Shown here one piece after another: positions 1-6,924 of a DNA stretch of 13,401 bases; within the stretch, counting starts at the first letter, position 1; every line of letters starts with the position of its first letter. The DNA is from Promethearchaeia archaeon (GTDB lineage Archaea > Asgardarchaeota > Lokiarchaeia > Sigyniarchaeales > SOKP01). Both the position numbers and the translations under genes were made by a program. The stretch covers positions 1 to 13,401 of the forward strand of contig JAHQWY010000071.1 in assembly GCA_029856445.1 (NCBI GenBank). The letters run 5' to 3'. The notes under the pieces are model-generated. The model was not told where the DNA came from. It searched no databases and saw only the letters and a list, made by a program, of their open reading frames with translations.

Positions 1-873
1 TTAGAATATAATATAAGTATGGTTGAAAGCAAGTTTCTTGGGTTTTCAGTTCCTGCAATTAATCTTTATATTAATTCATCTAACTTTGAGTTTAAGTACT
101 CATCATATTTTTTTGGGGAAAATTTTGAAATTTGTCGTTTTTCAGAAAATATTTATGGTAACTTTACAGATGATGAACCAGAACAATCATCAGGATATTT
201 TCCTAAAACTAGCGATCTTTCTCAAGAAAAAATAAATGGATACGACTTTATTACTGGAGTAGGGGTGAGTATGGGAATGATGGGAGGTATAGTTGGAACA
301 TTTGCAGGAATATTATCAATTACTCATGAAGAAAAAGCTAAATTTGCTATTTTTATAATAGGATTTCTTTCATTTGTAATTTCAATGACACTTTTCATAC
401 TTTTTATTCTAGATTCCCCAGAAACTTTTTCTTCTGCTACACTTAGAGGAATGGCGCTAGGATTCTTTATTTCAGGATTAGTTTTTATAATGACAGGTAC
501 CTATATCTTCAAAAAATGGAATTATATGGCTTTTTTTGCTGATATCTTTGGGACTGTCGCTCTATTTGATCTCATTGCTGTTATAGATACAATTGGGGGG
601 TGGCTTGGTCTATTTTTTGATTTAGAGACCCATCTTGGTTTTCTTGATTATATTGATGATGACACTTATAACAAAGCTGTTTCAAGGAGTTCGATGATTT
701 TTGGCGCATTCTCACTATTCCTTGCAATCCAAGCATTAATAGAATTAGGAGGGAAAGATGAGATGGGATTTAATTACCTTGGGTTCGATCGTCTTTGGAA
801 AACGGGATTTTCATTATTATTTGCTGGTAGTAGCATTCTCCTTGCAATCTGGTGTTTTAACCTTTCTCAATAA
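1..873 (+). CDS. C-terminal part of a multi-pass membrane protein (5' end outside window)
   Basis: The reading frame is open to the left edge, so the ATG at 19 is probably internal and the true start lies upstream. The visible part begins with a beta-rich stretch containing INSSNFEF, then six hydrophobic segments. Segment for segment it matches the C-terminal third of the 749-residue protein at 6925-9174: FLGFSVPAINLYINSSNF against FFCLIIPSIEMYFDSSNF, then EPEQSS against GPEQSS, then a glycine-rich helix (GVSMGMMGGIVGT against GIGMGISGGVVGT). The 979-residue protein at 3076-6015 has a related beta stretch (FLKLEFPVAKFSIKINN). The missing upstream part is therefore probably a similar ectodomain. 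I recognise no enzyme motif. The role is unknown, perhaps a surface or envelope membrane protein. A beta-helix gene follows after 95 bases, as it does after the paralogue. Confidence 0.75.
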   Translation, partial: LEYNISMVESKFLGFSVPAINLYINSSNFEFKYSSYFFGENFEICRFSENIYGNFTDDEPEQSSGYFPKTSDLSQEKINGYDFITGVGVSMGMMGGIVGTFAGILSITHEEKAKFAIFIIGFLSFVISMTLFILFILDSPETFSSATLRGMALGFFISGLVFIMTGTYIFKKWNYMAFFADIFGTVALFDLIAVIDTIGGWLGLFFDLETHLGFLDYIDDDTYNKAVSRSSMIFGAFSLFLAIQALIELGGKDEMGFNYLGFDRLWKTGFSLLFAGSSILLAIWCFNLSQ

Positions 874-898
874 ATGAAAAATTAATAATAATTTATAC

Positions 899-924
899 AA
901 TTTTTTTTTATTATATATTTAAAA
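899..924 (+). promoter_or_regulatory. T-tract and TATA-like box between genes
   Basis: A run of nine T (901-909), 28 bases after the preceding stop codon, is a plausible archaeal oligo-T termination signal. It is followed at once by TTATATATTTAAAA (911-924), a good TATA-like box about 45 bases upstream of the ATG at 969. This spacing would give a short leader that contains the ribosome binding site at 957-962. Confidence 0.5.
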
Positions 925-956
925 TCTCTTACATATTAATTTAAATTAATAAACTT

Positions 957-962
957 GGTGAT
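957..962 (+). promoter_or_regulatory. Ribosome binding site GGTGAT
   Basis: GGTGAT is complementary to the conserved 3' end of archaeal 16S rRNA and lies six bases before the ATG at 969. It supports that start over the ATG at 961, whose frame closes after four codons. Confidence 0.6.
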
Positions 963-968
963 GTTAAT

Positions 969-1613
969 ATGGTAAAGACATTGAAAATAAGTAATAAAAC
1001 CTTATCTAAAAATCAAATAGAAATGGGCTTGAAGGGTACTGGAAGTCAGGAAGACCCAGTTATTATTGATTCTGTTAGAGATTACAAGACAGTCTTAAAA
1101 TTTAAAAACATTGAAAAACATATTCTCTTAAAAAATGTCCTGGTTTGCGAAATTAGGTTAGTTAAATGCATGAATATAACAATTAGTAATTGTAAAATAT
1201 ATCATCTCAAACTTACGGCCTGTCATAAAATTACTATTATGAATAGTTCAATTGTACATGGTTATCTAGCCTATTGTAAAAATAATGTTTTTAAAAACAA
1301 TTTCCTTGATAAAAATAGATCTTTTCATACATTGGAAGGTAATCAGGGAGATAACGCAATAAAAATAATGCAATTTACTTATTCTTTACCAATCGGTTGT
1401 TTGGTTTTTGTTATTATTATAGCTTTTTTATTAAATGGCAATCTTTTTATATTTATTACAAGTCTTGCAGCAATACCAATTTTCTCTTTACCAATCATAG
1501 ACTTAAGGATTAAGAAGCATGAAACAAAAAATCTTCCTGATAACAAATTTGAAAATAATGAAGCGGCTGATTTAAATGAAATATCACAGATTTATGCTGA
1601 TTATAGATTATAA
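969..1613 (+). CDS. Short beta-helix protein with C-terminal membrane hairpin
   Basis: This 214-residue protein has no signal peptide. It opens with the family motif GTGSQEDPVIID (residues 23-34). Residues about 45-110 form short beta-helix rungs with a regular ladder: Cys67, Cys75, Cys85, Ser93 and Cys103 are spaced 8, 10, 8 and 10, so one turn takes 18 residues. Two hydrophobic helices follow (about 125-147 and 149-168), then a charged tail rich in Asn, Glu and Lys. The helical tail distinguishes it from the other beta-helix genes in the window. The start is supported by GGTGAT six bases upstream. It lies downstream of a membrane-protein gene, as does the beta-helix gene at 9259. Polysaccharide-active and scaffold proteins both use such folds, and I see no catalytic signature, so the function is unknown. 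A membrane-tethered cytoplasmic scaffold is my best guess. Confidence 0.75.
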   Translation: MVKTLKISNKTLSKNQIEMGLKGTGSQEDPVIIDSVRDYKTVLKFKNIEKHILLKNVLVCEIRLVKCMNITISNCKIYHLKLTACHKITIMNSSIVHGYLAYCKNNVFKNNFLDKNRSFHTLEGNQGDNAIKIMQFTYSLPIGCLVFVIIIAFLLNGNLFIFITSLAAIPIFSLPIIDLRIKKHETKNLPDNKFENNEAADLNEISQIYADYRL

Positions 1614-1640
1614 TATCATGATATTGAATAAGTACTTATT
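1612..1640. repeat. Two adjacent 14-bp perfect palindromes
   Basis: AATATCATGATATT (1612-1625) and AATAAGTACTTATT (1627-1640) are each perfectly self-complementary and are separated by a single G. The first overlaps the stop codon of the preceding gene. They could bind a dimeric regulator of the gene downstream, or form small hairpins at the transcript end. No T-tract follows, which makes a simple terminator less likely. Confidence 0.6.
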
Positions 1641-1747
1641 GAAAAATCATTCCCACTTATTTCATATGCAGAATTAACGATCAAAATAATAAGGATTGAA
1701 TCTACCCTACTCAAATACAATTATTAATTCAAAATAAGGTTCGAATA

Positions 1748-2701
1748 TTGAGAGTTACTATTTATAAGAGTTATATGCATTCAAGGAAACGGCATAGTTT
1801 TGAATTAGAATGTCAAGGAAAGGGTACAGAGGATAACCCGATTTTAATCTCCTCAGAAAGCTTCCCTAATTCATTTATAATTCTCGAATCAAATTTATTC
1901 ATTTATATAAAAGATTGCAGGTTTAACCAATTTAGTTGTTCTCTTTCAAAAAATCTAGTTCTCGAAAATTGTATATTAAATTATTTAGAGCTGAAATCAT
2001 GTTCTGAAATCAAAATTAAAAAGGTGCAAGGCAAATTTTTTAATATAATAAAATCTAATAATTGTGTTTTCACAGATTGCGTCTATACAAAAGGATTCGG
2101 AATATTTAAAAGCAACAATAATCTGATTAAAAATTGTGATCTTAAAAAAAAATTAATTGTAAAATCAAGTAAGGGGAATCTATATGAGAACAACCAAATA
2201 TTAGAGACATAAGAGATAGATTTAATCCAAGAAAAGAACACATTTGACTTTATTAGTGGAAAATATTCTACCGGAAGAAAATTTAATGAAATTGAATGCT
2301 TGGGAAGTGGAATTAAGGAAGATCCTTTCATTATTGAACCCGTTGAGGATAAATATCAATCCCTTACTATATATAAAAGTATAAATTATGTAATTCTTAA
2401 GAATTTTAACTTAAAATCTATTTTATTGGCTCAGTGTAGAAATATTACCATAGAAAATTGTGAAATAAGGCATTTCCACATAACTTATTGTTTGAATATT
2501 AAAATTAAGGACATCTATGTTAATAATCTTATATTAGATACATGTGATAAAATTTTTATTGAAGATTGTAATATCGGGAAATTAACAATTCACTATTATG
2601 AAAAAGGTAAAATAATTTTCAAGAATTGTAGTTTCAAAAAAATTAGTAAGAAGTTGATAAGACATTTAGAATTGAATTCAAATGTAATTAAGCATATTTA
2701 G
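1748..2701 (+). pseudogene. Double-module beta-helix protein interrupted by one in-frame TAA
   Basis: Two pieces, 1748-2212 (154 residues) and 2300-2701, lie in the same frame, and the only stop between them is TAA at 2210-2212. Reading through it gives 317 codons that align end to end with the intact 324-residue protein at 9259-10233. Module one has GKGTEDNPILI, then Cys57, Cys75 and Cys85. After the stop, 87 bases remain open and lead into module two with GSGIKEDPFII and a ladder of Cys at 8/10 spacing, counted from the GTG-like motif. The start is TTG at 1748, with AAGGT seven bases before it; the ATG at 1775 is an alternative. The gene may be recently broken, read through, or expressed as two half proteins; a sequencing error is also possible. 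The family function is unknown. Confidence 0.75.
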
Positions 2702-3075
2702 CATGCTTAGTAGATCATGCTTTTGATGGTGAAATAACTGCTATGGTCGCGTAAAGAAATAGTTAATTTATTGTCAACTATTCCTTTTTTTCTTAAATTT
2801 AGAATTATCATCATGATCAGTTAAAAGAATACGAATTTTTTTACATTATAACAAATAAACGTTATATTCGAAAGGATTATTATTATCATTACAAAAGAGA
2901 TTTTTCTAAATATCCTAAGAACGGATTTGATCAAATTGGGGATTCATAATTTCAAAATCAAGGGATTTCCAGAAGGAAGGACCTTTTTTTAAAATGAAAA
3001 AAGTTATGGAAATAATTCAGACCATTATTCCACTTGAAATCATTGAGATAGAAAAAGGAGGAATAGATAAGGATA
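2702..3075. other. Stretch without a convincing gene; short open frames only
   Basis: Apart from the possible terminator, this stretch holds two short open frames. The first (2803-2949) has no start codon; its end reads like KNGFDQIGDS and weakly resembles a scrap near 11865. The second is an ATG frame (2994-3110, 38 codons, MKKVMEIIQTIIPLEIIEIE) that runs into the 979-residue gene. Neither is recognisable. Both look like decayed ends of genes, in keeping with the recombination junction just downstream. Confidence 0.4.
2758..2791 (+). terminator. Possible hairpin plus T-tract terminator
   Basis: AATAGTT (2758-2764) and AACTATT (2776-2782) can pair as a 7-bp stem with an 11-base loop, followed two bases later by seven T (2785-2791). 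It lies 57 bases after the stop of the beta-helix gene. Archaeal termination depends mainly on the T-tract, so the stem may be incidental. Confidence 0.35.
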
Positions 3076-6015
3076 TTGATTTATATACAAAATATACTCG
3101 AAAGAAATAGTCAGGTGATAATACATCATTTTATGTTTCCATGTTTATACATTGCAGGAACAAGTGATACAGAAGGATGGATTACAAATCCAGCAACAGC
3201 GGACACGGATTATGATGGGTGGAACGATTATTATGAAATATTTACTTCATCAACTAACCCTATTTGCGCTGATACTGACGGAGATGGAGTATGGGATAAG
3301 CATGATAGAGATCCAAAACGAGATGTCATGCTTAAGATAAGTCCAATCTCAGGAGCAGCTGAAGGAAAATATAAATTAGTAATAGTTACAGCGTTTTCAC
3401 TGAGCGGTACTGGAGATGATTGTTATATCCCTACACCTAAAGTTTATGCTCATGAATACGAAAGTTCATTATGGACAGCATATTTCGATGGTACTCATGG
3501 AAGTTCTACTGAGCTTCATTATTATGCAAATATTGATGATGATACAAGAATTCAATCGAATAATCTTGATTTCACGATTCAACTCTGGAGAGTTGATCGA
3601 TATTTTGGTCCCATCAGGAAATGGGATAAAAAACTGGTGGGTGGAATTGATACCTATAATATCGGTAATATTGGTCATTCTGTTGTGCTAAACGCAACCA
3701 AATATGATGATTCCCAGGAGGTGAAGTATGAAGCTAAAGTTAAAGTTGAAACTATCGGAGTAGAAAAAGCCAACACGATTGCGATTTATGATACTAACGG
3801 TACGGTATTTAATGGACATTATCAAGAACAAGAACGGATGAATGTCATACAGTTGTATGTAAATGATACCGGTTCGGGTACGCCCTTTGAAGAAGGGCTA
3901 AATACAATAGTCATCCCTACGAGCTTATTTACTGAAACAATATTCAATGCTCGCGTTCAAAATGAGACTCTCAATGAAACAGCGATTTACAGCAGCAATG
4001 AAGAGATATTCAATTTTATCTCAGTGGGAAGGGACGGGAATACCGAACAAGCGTGCGAAGAGATTGATTTCATCATCATTAGGTTTAATATTTCTTCAGA
4101 AGATGCGATGGAAGTTCTGAATTTATTACTTGAATGCCTTGTAAATGAAACGACCAATGAAACTGCGATTGTGTATAGTTATGTCTCCACTAAAGAGAAT
4201 GGTACAGCTGCGGTATTGATGAATCTGCCGTTTTCAGTGTTAGGTTTAATCCCGTGGTACTGCGATTTCGAGAATTCAGAGATGGGCTCGAAACCTGAGA
4301 CATTCGAAGATTGGTTCTGGAAACCGCTTAAAACTATTGGAACGGTAATAATAGGAGTTATATTAACTATTGGAATGGGGATAATAGAACTATTCACGAT
4401 AATGGTTGATTTTTTCATAGAGATCTTCATGGATATCTTATCTATTCTTCAATATATCTTGTGGTTAATTATTCGTGCAGCTATCTTAGTTTTTATTCTT
4501 ATGGTATACGCTCTTTTCAATGCAGTAATGTTAGTAGTGTTCTCATTATTTCTCCTAGCAATTTTACCTGTTTACTTAATTTTTGGTGGTTCTTTAGAAA
4601 TAGAGTTTTTTAGATTAGAATATTCATTTGAAGACGAATCTTTAAAGATTGATTTAGTCACATTTTTTGTTGAAAATTCATTTCTAAAATTGGAATTCCC
4701 AGTTGCAAAGTTTTCTATTAAAATAAATAATCACCAAATATTTAGTCTAGAATCAAATATAATATCATATGATGAAGATGTCGAATATCTCGGTGGATCA
4801 GCTTTTATTTACAGTGATGAGGATTTAGGAAACAGTTCTTCTATGTTAGGATTTCCTTTTAATTTTATGGAAATTGTACGACTCAAACATAGTAGGAGTA
4901 ACAAAATCTTATCAGAAATGAGTAGCTTAAACCAAATTATACCGCATCAGTCTAGTAGTTTAACTCCCAAATTCTCGAAAAATACTGTTGCACCATATGG
5001 GGCAATCATTATTGGAGGAGGGGATGATGATAGAGATGGTTATGTTGACGATGTGGATAATGATGGCATTCCAGATAATTATGACGATTTTCCAAACGAT
5101 TCTAATGAATGGATTGATATAGATGGTGATGGAGATGGAAGTAACACGGACAATGACGATGATAATGATGGAATTAATGATAATGTCGACGATGACGATG
5201 ATAATGATGGAATTTTGGATACCGATGAATCACAATATTATCTAAGTCAAGATAATCCCGATAGTGATTATGATGGCTTAAATGATATGTGGGAATTAGA
5301 TATGGCAAATAGTTTAGGAACAAATCCGGCAATTCCAGACCTATTTGTTGAAGTGGACTACATTAAAGATTGTAAACCAAACACGAAAACAACTGAAGTA
5401 CTCTGTGAGATCACGGGAGTCATAATTATGGTATTATCAACAGCATGTATAGTGATAGGTGCTTTACCTTATGTAAAGGCATGTTACCCTGCCGCTCATT
5501 CATTAAATCGTCTTGGATACACATTTTTCTTCTTGAATCTAGGTTTAAGTTTAATATATCCTTGTGAACCATTCGAACCACTTAAAGCTTATTTCTCAAG
5601 CAAAGATCTTGATTTACATATAATTATTAATGATGAATTAAATGAAAATGGTAAAAACATGTCTCCAAACGAATTAGTAGATCTTGAAGATCAATATCAT
5701 GACTACTCTTATGCCATATATACTGTATTTGTTGAATCGATTGGCTACTCGAATACGATTGGTCTTGCTGGTAACCAATTTGGATCTGCTATTGCGACAT
5801 ACGTTTATTTACTTTTCGGAAATTCACAACAAAAGATATTTGGTCACGAATTAGCACATTGCATTCGGATTGATCACGATGAACCCTCTTATCATAAAGA
5901 TTATTTCAACTTTATGTCCAAAGGATCTTTCCCAATTTGTATCCCAGGATTAAAATTCGATGATTGGCAGATTTGTTCATTTGAATTGAATAATAAATAT
6001 ACTGTTGAGGCCTAA
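3076..6015 (+). CDS. Large membrane protein with Ca-binding repeats and a metzincin-like protease domain
   Basis: Modules, in order for the 979-residue reading: thrombospondin type 3-like Asp-rich repeats (about 36-80, including DTDGDGVWD); a beta-rich ectodomain (85-415) with many N-glycosylation sequons (NETLNET, NETTNET); a hydrophobic block of several helices (about 418-503); a linker; a long run of DxDxDG-type calcium-binding repeats (about 649-745); then VEVDY (758-762) and a C-terminal HELAHCIRIDH (His924, Glu925, His928, His934) with a candidate Met-turn at Met947. The HExxHxxxxxH pattern is metzincin-like, but the usual Gly is Arg931. Two hydrophobic helices (about 779-802 and 813-828) interrupt the protease region. 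Residues 85-420 are about 90% identical to the start of the protein at 6925. The start is uncertain (TTG 3076, GTG 3115 or ATG 3133), there is no clear signal peptide, and the first 25 codons look chimeric. Confidence 0.8.
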   Translation: MIYIQNILERNSQVIIHHFMFPCLYIAGTSDTEGWITNPATADTDYDGWNDYYEIFTSSTNPICADTDGDGVWDKHDRDPKRDVMLKISPISGAAEGKYKLVIVTAFSLSGTGDDCYIPTPKVYAHEYESSLWTAYFDGTHGSSTELHYYANIDDDTRIQSNNLDFTIQLWRVDRYFGPIRKWDKKLVGGIDTYNIGNIGHSVVLNATKYDDSQEVKYEAKVKVETIGVEKANTIAIYDTNGTVFNGHYQEQERMNVIQLYVNDTGSGTPFEEGLNTIVIPTSLFTETIFNARVQNETLNETAIYSSNEEIFNFISVGRDGNTEQACEEIDFIIIRFNISSEDAMEVLNLLLECLVNETTNETAIVYSYVSTKENGTAAVLMNLPFSVLGLIPWYCDFENSEMGSKPETFEDWFWKPLKTIGTVIIGVILTIGMGIIELFTIMVDFFIEIFMDILSILQYILWLIIRAAILVFILMVYALFNAVMLVVFSLFLLAILPVYLIFGGSLEIEFFRLEYSFEDESLKIDLVTFFVENSFLKLEFPVAKFSIKINNHQIFSLESNIISYDEDVEYLGGSAFIYSDEDLGNSSSMLGFPFNFMEIVRLKHSRSNKILSEMSSLNQIIPHQSSSLTPKFSKNTVAPYGAIIIGGGDDDRDGYVDDVDNDGIPDNYDDFPNDSNEWIDIDGDGDGSNTDNDDDNDGINDNVDDDDDNDGILDTDESQYYLSQDNPDSDYDGLNDMWELDMANSLGTNPAIPDLFVEVDYIKDCKPNTKTTEVLCEITGVIIMVLSTACIVIGALPYVKACYPAAHSLNRLGYTFFFLNLGLSLIYPCEPFEPLKAYFSSKDLDLHIIINDELNENGKNMSPNELVDLEDQYHDYSYAIYTVFVESIGYSNTIGLAGNQFGSAIATYVYLLFGNSQQKIFGHELAHCIRIDHDEPSYHKDYFNFMSKGSFPICIPGLKFDDWQICSFELNNKYTVEA
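3080..3119 (+). promoter_or_regulatory. TATA-like box and GGTGAT, suggesting a later start for the large gene
   Basis: TTTATATACAAAATA (3080-3094) resembles an archaeal TATA box and would place transcription start near 3110. AGGTGAT (3113-3119) follows as a possible ribosome binding site, with an in-frame ATG at 3133. This argues for a start at 3133 rather than the TTG at 3076. The spacing of 13 bases is long, so the choice stays open. Confidence 0.35.
3120..3150 (-). pseudogene. Scrap of the zinc-ribbon regulator 3' end at the gene's 5' border
   Basis: The bases match 12251-12281 at 28 of 31 positions by hand alignment, with AATACATCAT and CATGTTTATAC identical at the two ends. On the minus strand they encode YKHGNIK followed by TGA, against YKHESIK and TGA in the intact regulator and YKHDSLK in its truncated copy near 10642. 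This is the last eight codons of that regulator plus a few flanking bases. The match stops at 3150, where the Ca-binding gene sequence begins. Confidence 0.55.
3328..4380 (+). repeat. Ectodomain direct repeat, copy 1 (partner at 6925-7986)
   Basis: From the internal ATG at 3328 to about 4380, the DNA is nearly the same as 6925-7986. Long stretches are base-identical, for example around the codons for RIQSNNLDFTIQLWRVD. Similarity falls sharply inside the first membrane helices, after the shared WFWKPLKT. By eye about nine in ten residues agree. The only length changes are a small one near 3603-3615 (FGPIR against YYVLGVKCK) and one codon near 3711-3725. Confidence 0.85.
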
Positions 6016-6154
6016 CGTTAAATTAATTAAATTTTTATTTATTTTTCATAAAATCAACTACTAATAAATAATAAATATTAAGAATATCTAAAAATAACAT
6101 TAAAGATTGACAATCATTCTAATTGAAAACCAATTTAAGAAGGCTTAAAACCAA
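6016..6154. promoter_or_regulatory. Intergenic region with T-rich end signal and repeat-flanked hairpin
   Basis: A T-rich stretch (about 6029-6046) follows the stop codon and may end transcription. AT-rich, TATA-like sequence lies near 6065-6080. Just before the next gene, TTTAAG-AAGG-CTTAAA (6134-6149) is a perfect 6-bp inverted repeat around the putative ribosome binding site AAGAAGG. It is flanked by two copies of AAAACCAATT (6126-6135 and 6147-6156) spaced 21 bases apart, the second overlapping the TTG start. Confidence 0.4.
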
Positions 6155-6808
6155 TTGGAAAAAAAAAAAATTTTGGTTATTGTTTTTTTAGCAGGATTAA
6201 CTGTAATTTCTTTCTTAATTATAAATCATTTCTTAATTATTAGACCAAATATCTACTTTAAAATTAAATACAACATCAGTGTATCAAATGAGAATGAGCT
6301 TATTGAAAGAGTAGAACTTTTTAATTATAGTCAATATTTAGATTGTTCTAATGAATATTATACATGTGAAGAGAAGAAATGTTTCATTGATCGAGAATCA
6401 ATTAATTGTTTTAAAAGTAAAATTTCCAGTGATAAAAAATTTCATATAAATCCTTTATATTATCATTATTTTCTTTATAATTTTAATGCTGAAGCACATT
6501 CAGAAGTGTCATTATCTTATAATAATAATACAATTTTCAATTGTACTTATTTTAATAATAAAGTGTTATTTGGACCTTCATACACTAATATTTTATATTT
6601 AAATTTCTCAATGCTTCCTTACGTCTATAATAGCAGTAATACGCTTTTATTATCAGATATAGTTATTGTGGATATCCACTTTTTTTATACCCATAGAGGT
6701 GACTTCATGATTAGTGGAATCAGTTTTGAATTACAACAATACCTGATTATGGATAGCAATTATAACTTTCTTTTAATTTATATTCCTTTCTTATTGACTG
6801 CACCCTAA
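6155..6808 (+). CDS. Anchored extracytoplasmic protein, unknown function, probably with a broken tail
   Basis: The start is TTG at 6155, with AAGAAGG eleven bases before it. The protein begins with a lysine cluster and one long hydrophobic helix (about residues 6-31), a signal anchor or signal peptide. The rest is a predicted extracytoplasmic, Tyr/Asn-rich beta-type domain with five cysteines (QYLDCSNEYYTCEEKKC and later) and several N-glycosylation sequons (NYS, NNT, NCT, NFS, NSS). It ends in a short hydrophobic stretch, FLLIYIPFLLTAP, which looks like half of a membrane helix. An overlapping +1 frame continues with hydrophobic sequence to 6909, so a frameshift may have shortened the protein. 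A run of twelve A at 6159-6170 could also slip. It lies between two paralogous large genes, and I recognise no family. Confidence 0.6.
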   Translation: MEKKKILVIVFLAGLTVISFLIINHFLIIRPNIYFKIKYNISVSNENELIERVELFNYSQYLDCSNEYYTCEEKKCFIDRESINCFKSKISSDKKFHINPLYYHYFLYNFNAEAHSEVSLSYNNNTIFNCTYFNNKVLFGPSYTNILYLNFSMLPYVYNSSNTLLLSDIVIVDIHFFYTHRGDFMISGISFELQQYLIMDSNYNFLLIYIPFLLTAP

Positions 6809-6828
6809 TAAATTTTGTTAGCACACTT

Positions 6829-6909
6829 ATGTTTGTAGGTGTAGCTTTGGCTGAACTAGGAGCGTTTATTCCCGCAATGGCAGCAGGTATGTCCAAGGTG
6901 TCTGGCTAA
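6829..6909 (+). pseudogene. Hydrophobic C-terminal remnant before the 749-residue gene
   Basis: A 26-codon frame (MFVGVALAELGAFIPAMAAG and six more residues), open upstream to 6766, reads like the last membrane helix of a larger protein. It could be the frame-shifted tail of the gene at 6155. It could also be the end of another copy of the C-terminal membrane module, since LMFVGVALAELG resembles SLFIGLKILELG at the end of the protein at 6925-9174. It stops 15 bases before the next ATG. Confidence 0.35.
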
Positions 6910-6924
6910 TCAAGAATTAAACAA

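Noticed and set aside
2083..2331. Minus-strand open frame of 82 codons across the broken beta-helix gene
   Set aside because: It lies antisense to well-supported beta-helix coding sequence and has no recognisable features.
3469..3678. Minus-strand open frame of 69 codons, mirrored by a similar one at 7066-7287
   Set aside because: Both lie antisense to the conserved ectodomain and resemble each other only because the sense strands are near-identical. They have no start signals and no protein-like features.
5020..5310. GAT-rich repetitive DNA that could be taken for a microsatellite or regulatory repeat
   Set aside because: In frame it encodes calcium-binding DxDxDG repeats, which explains the repetition.
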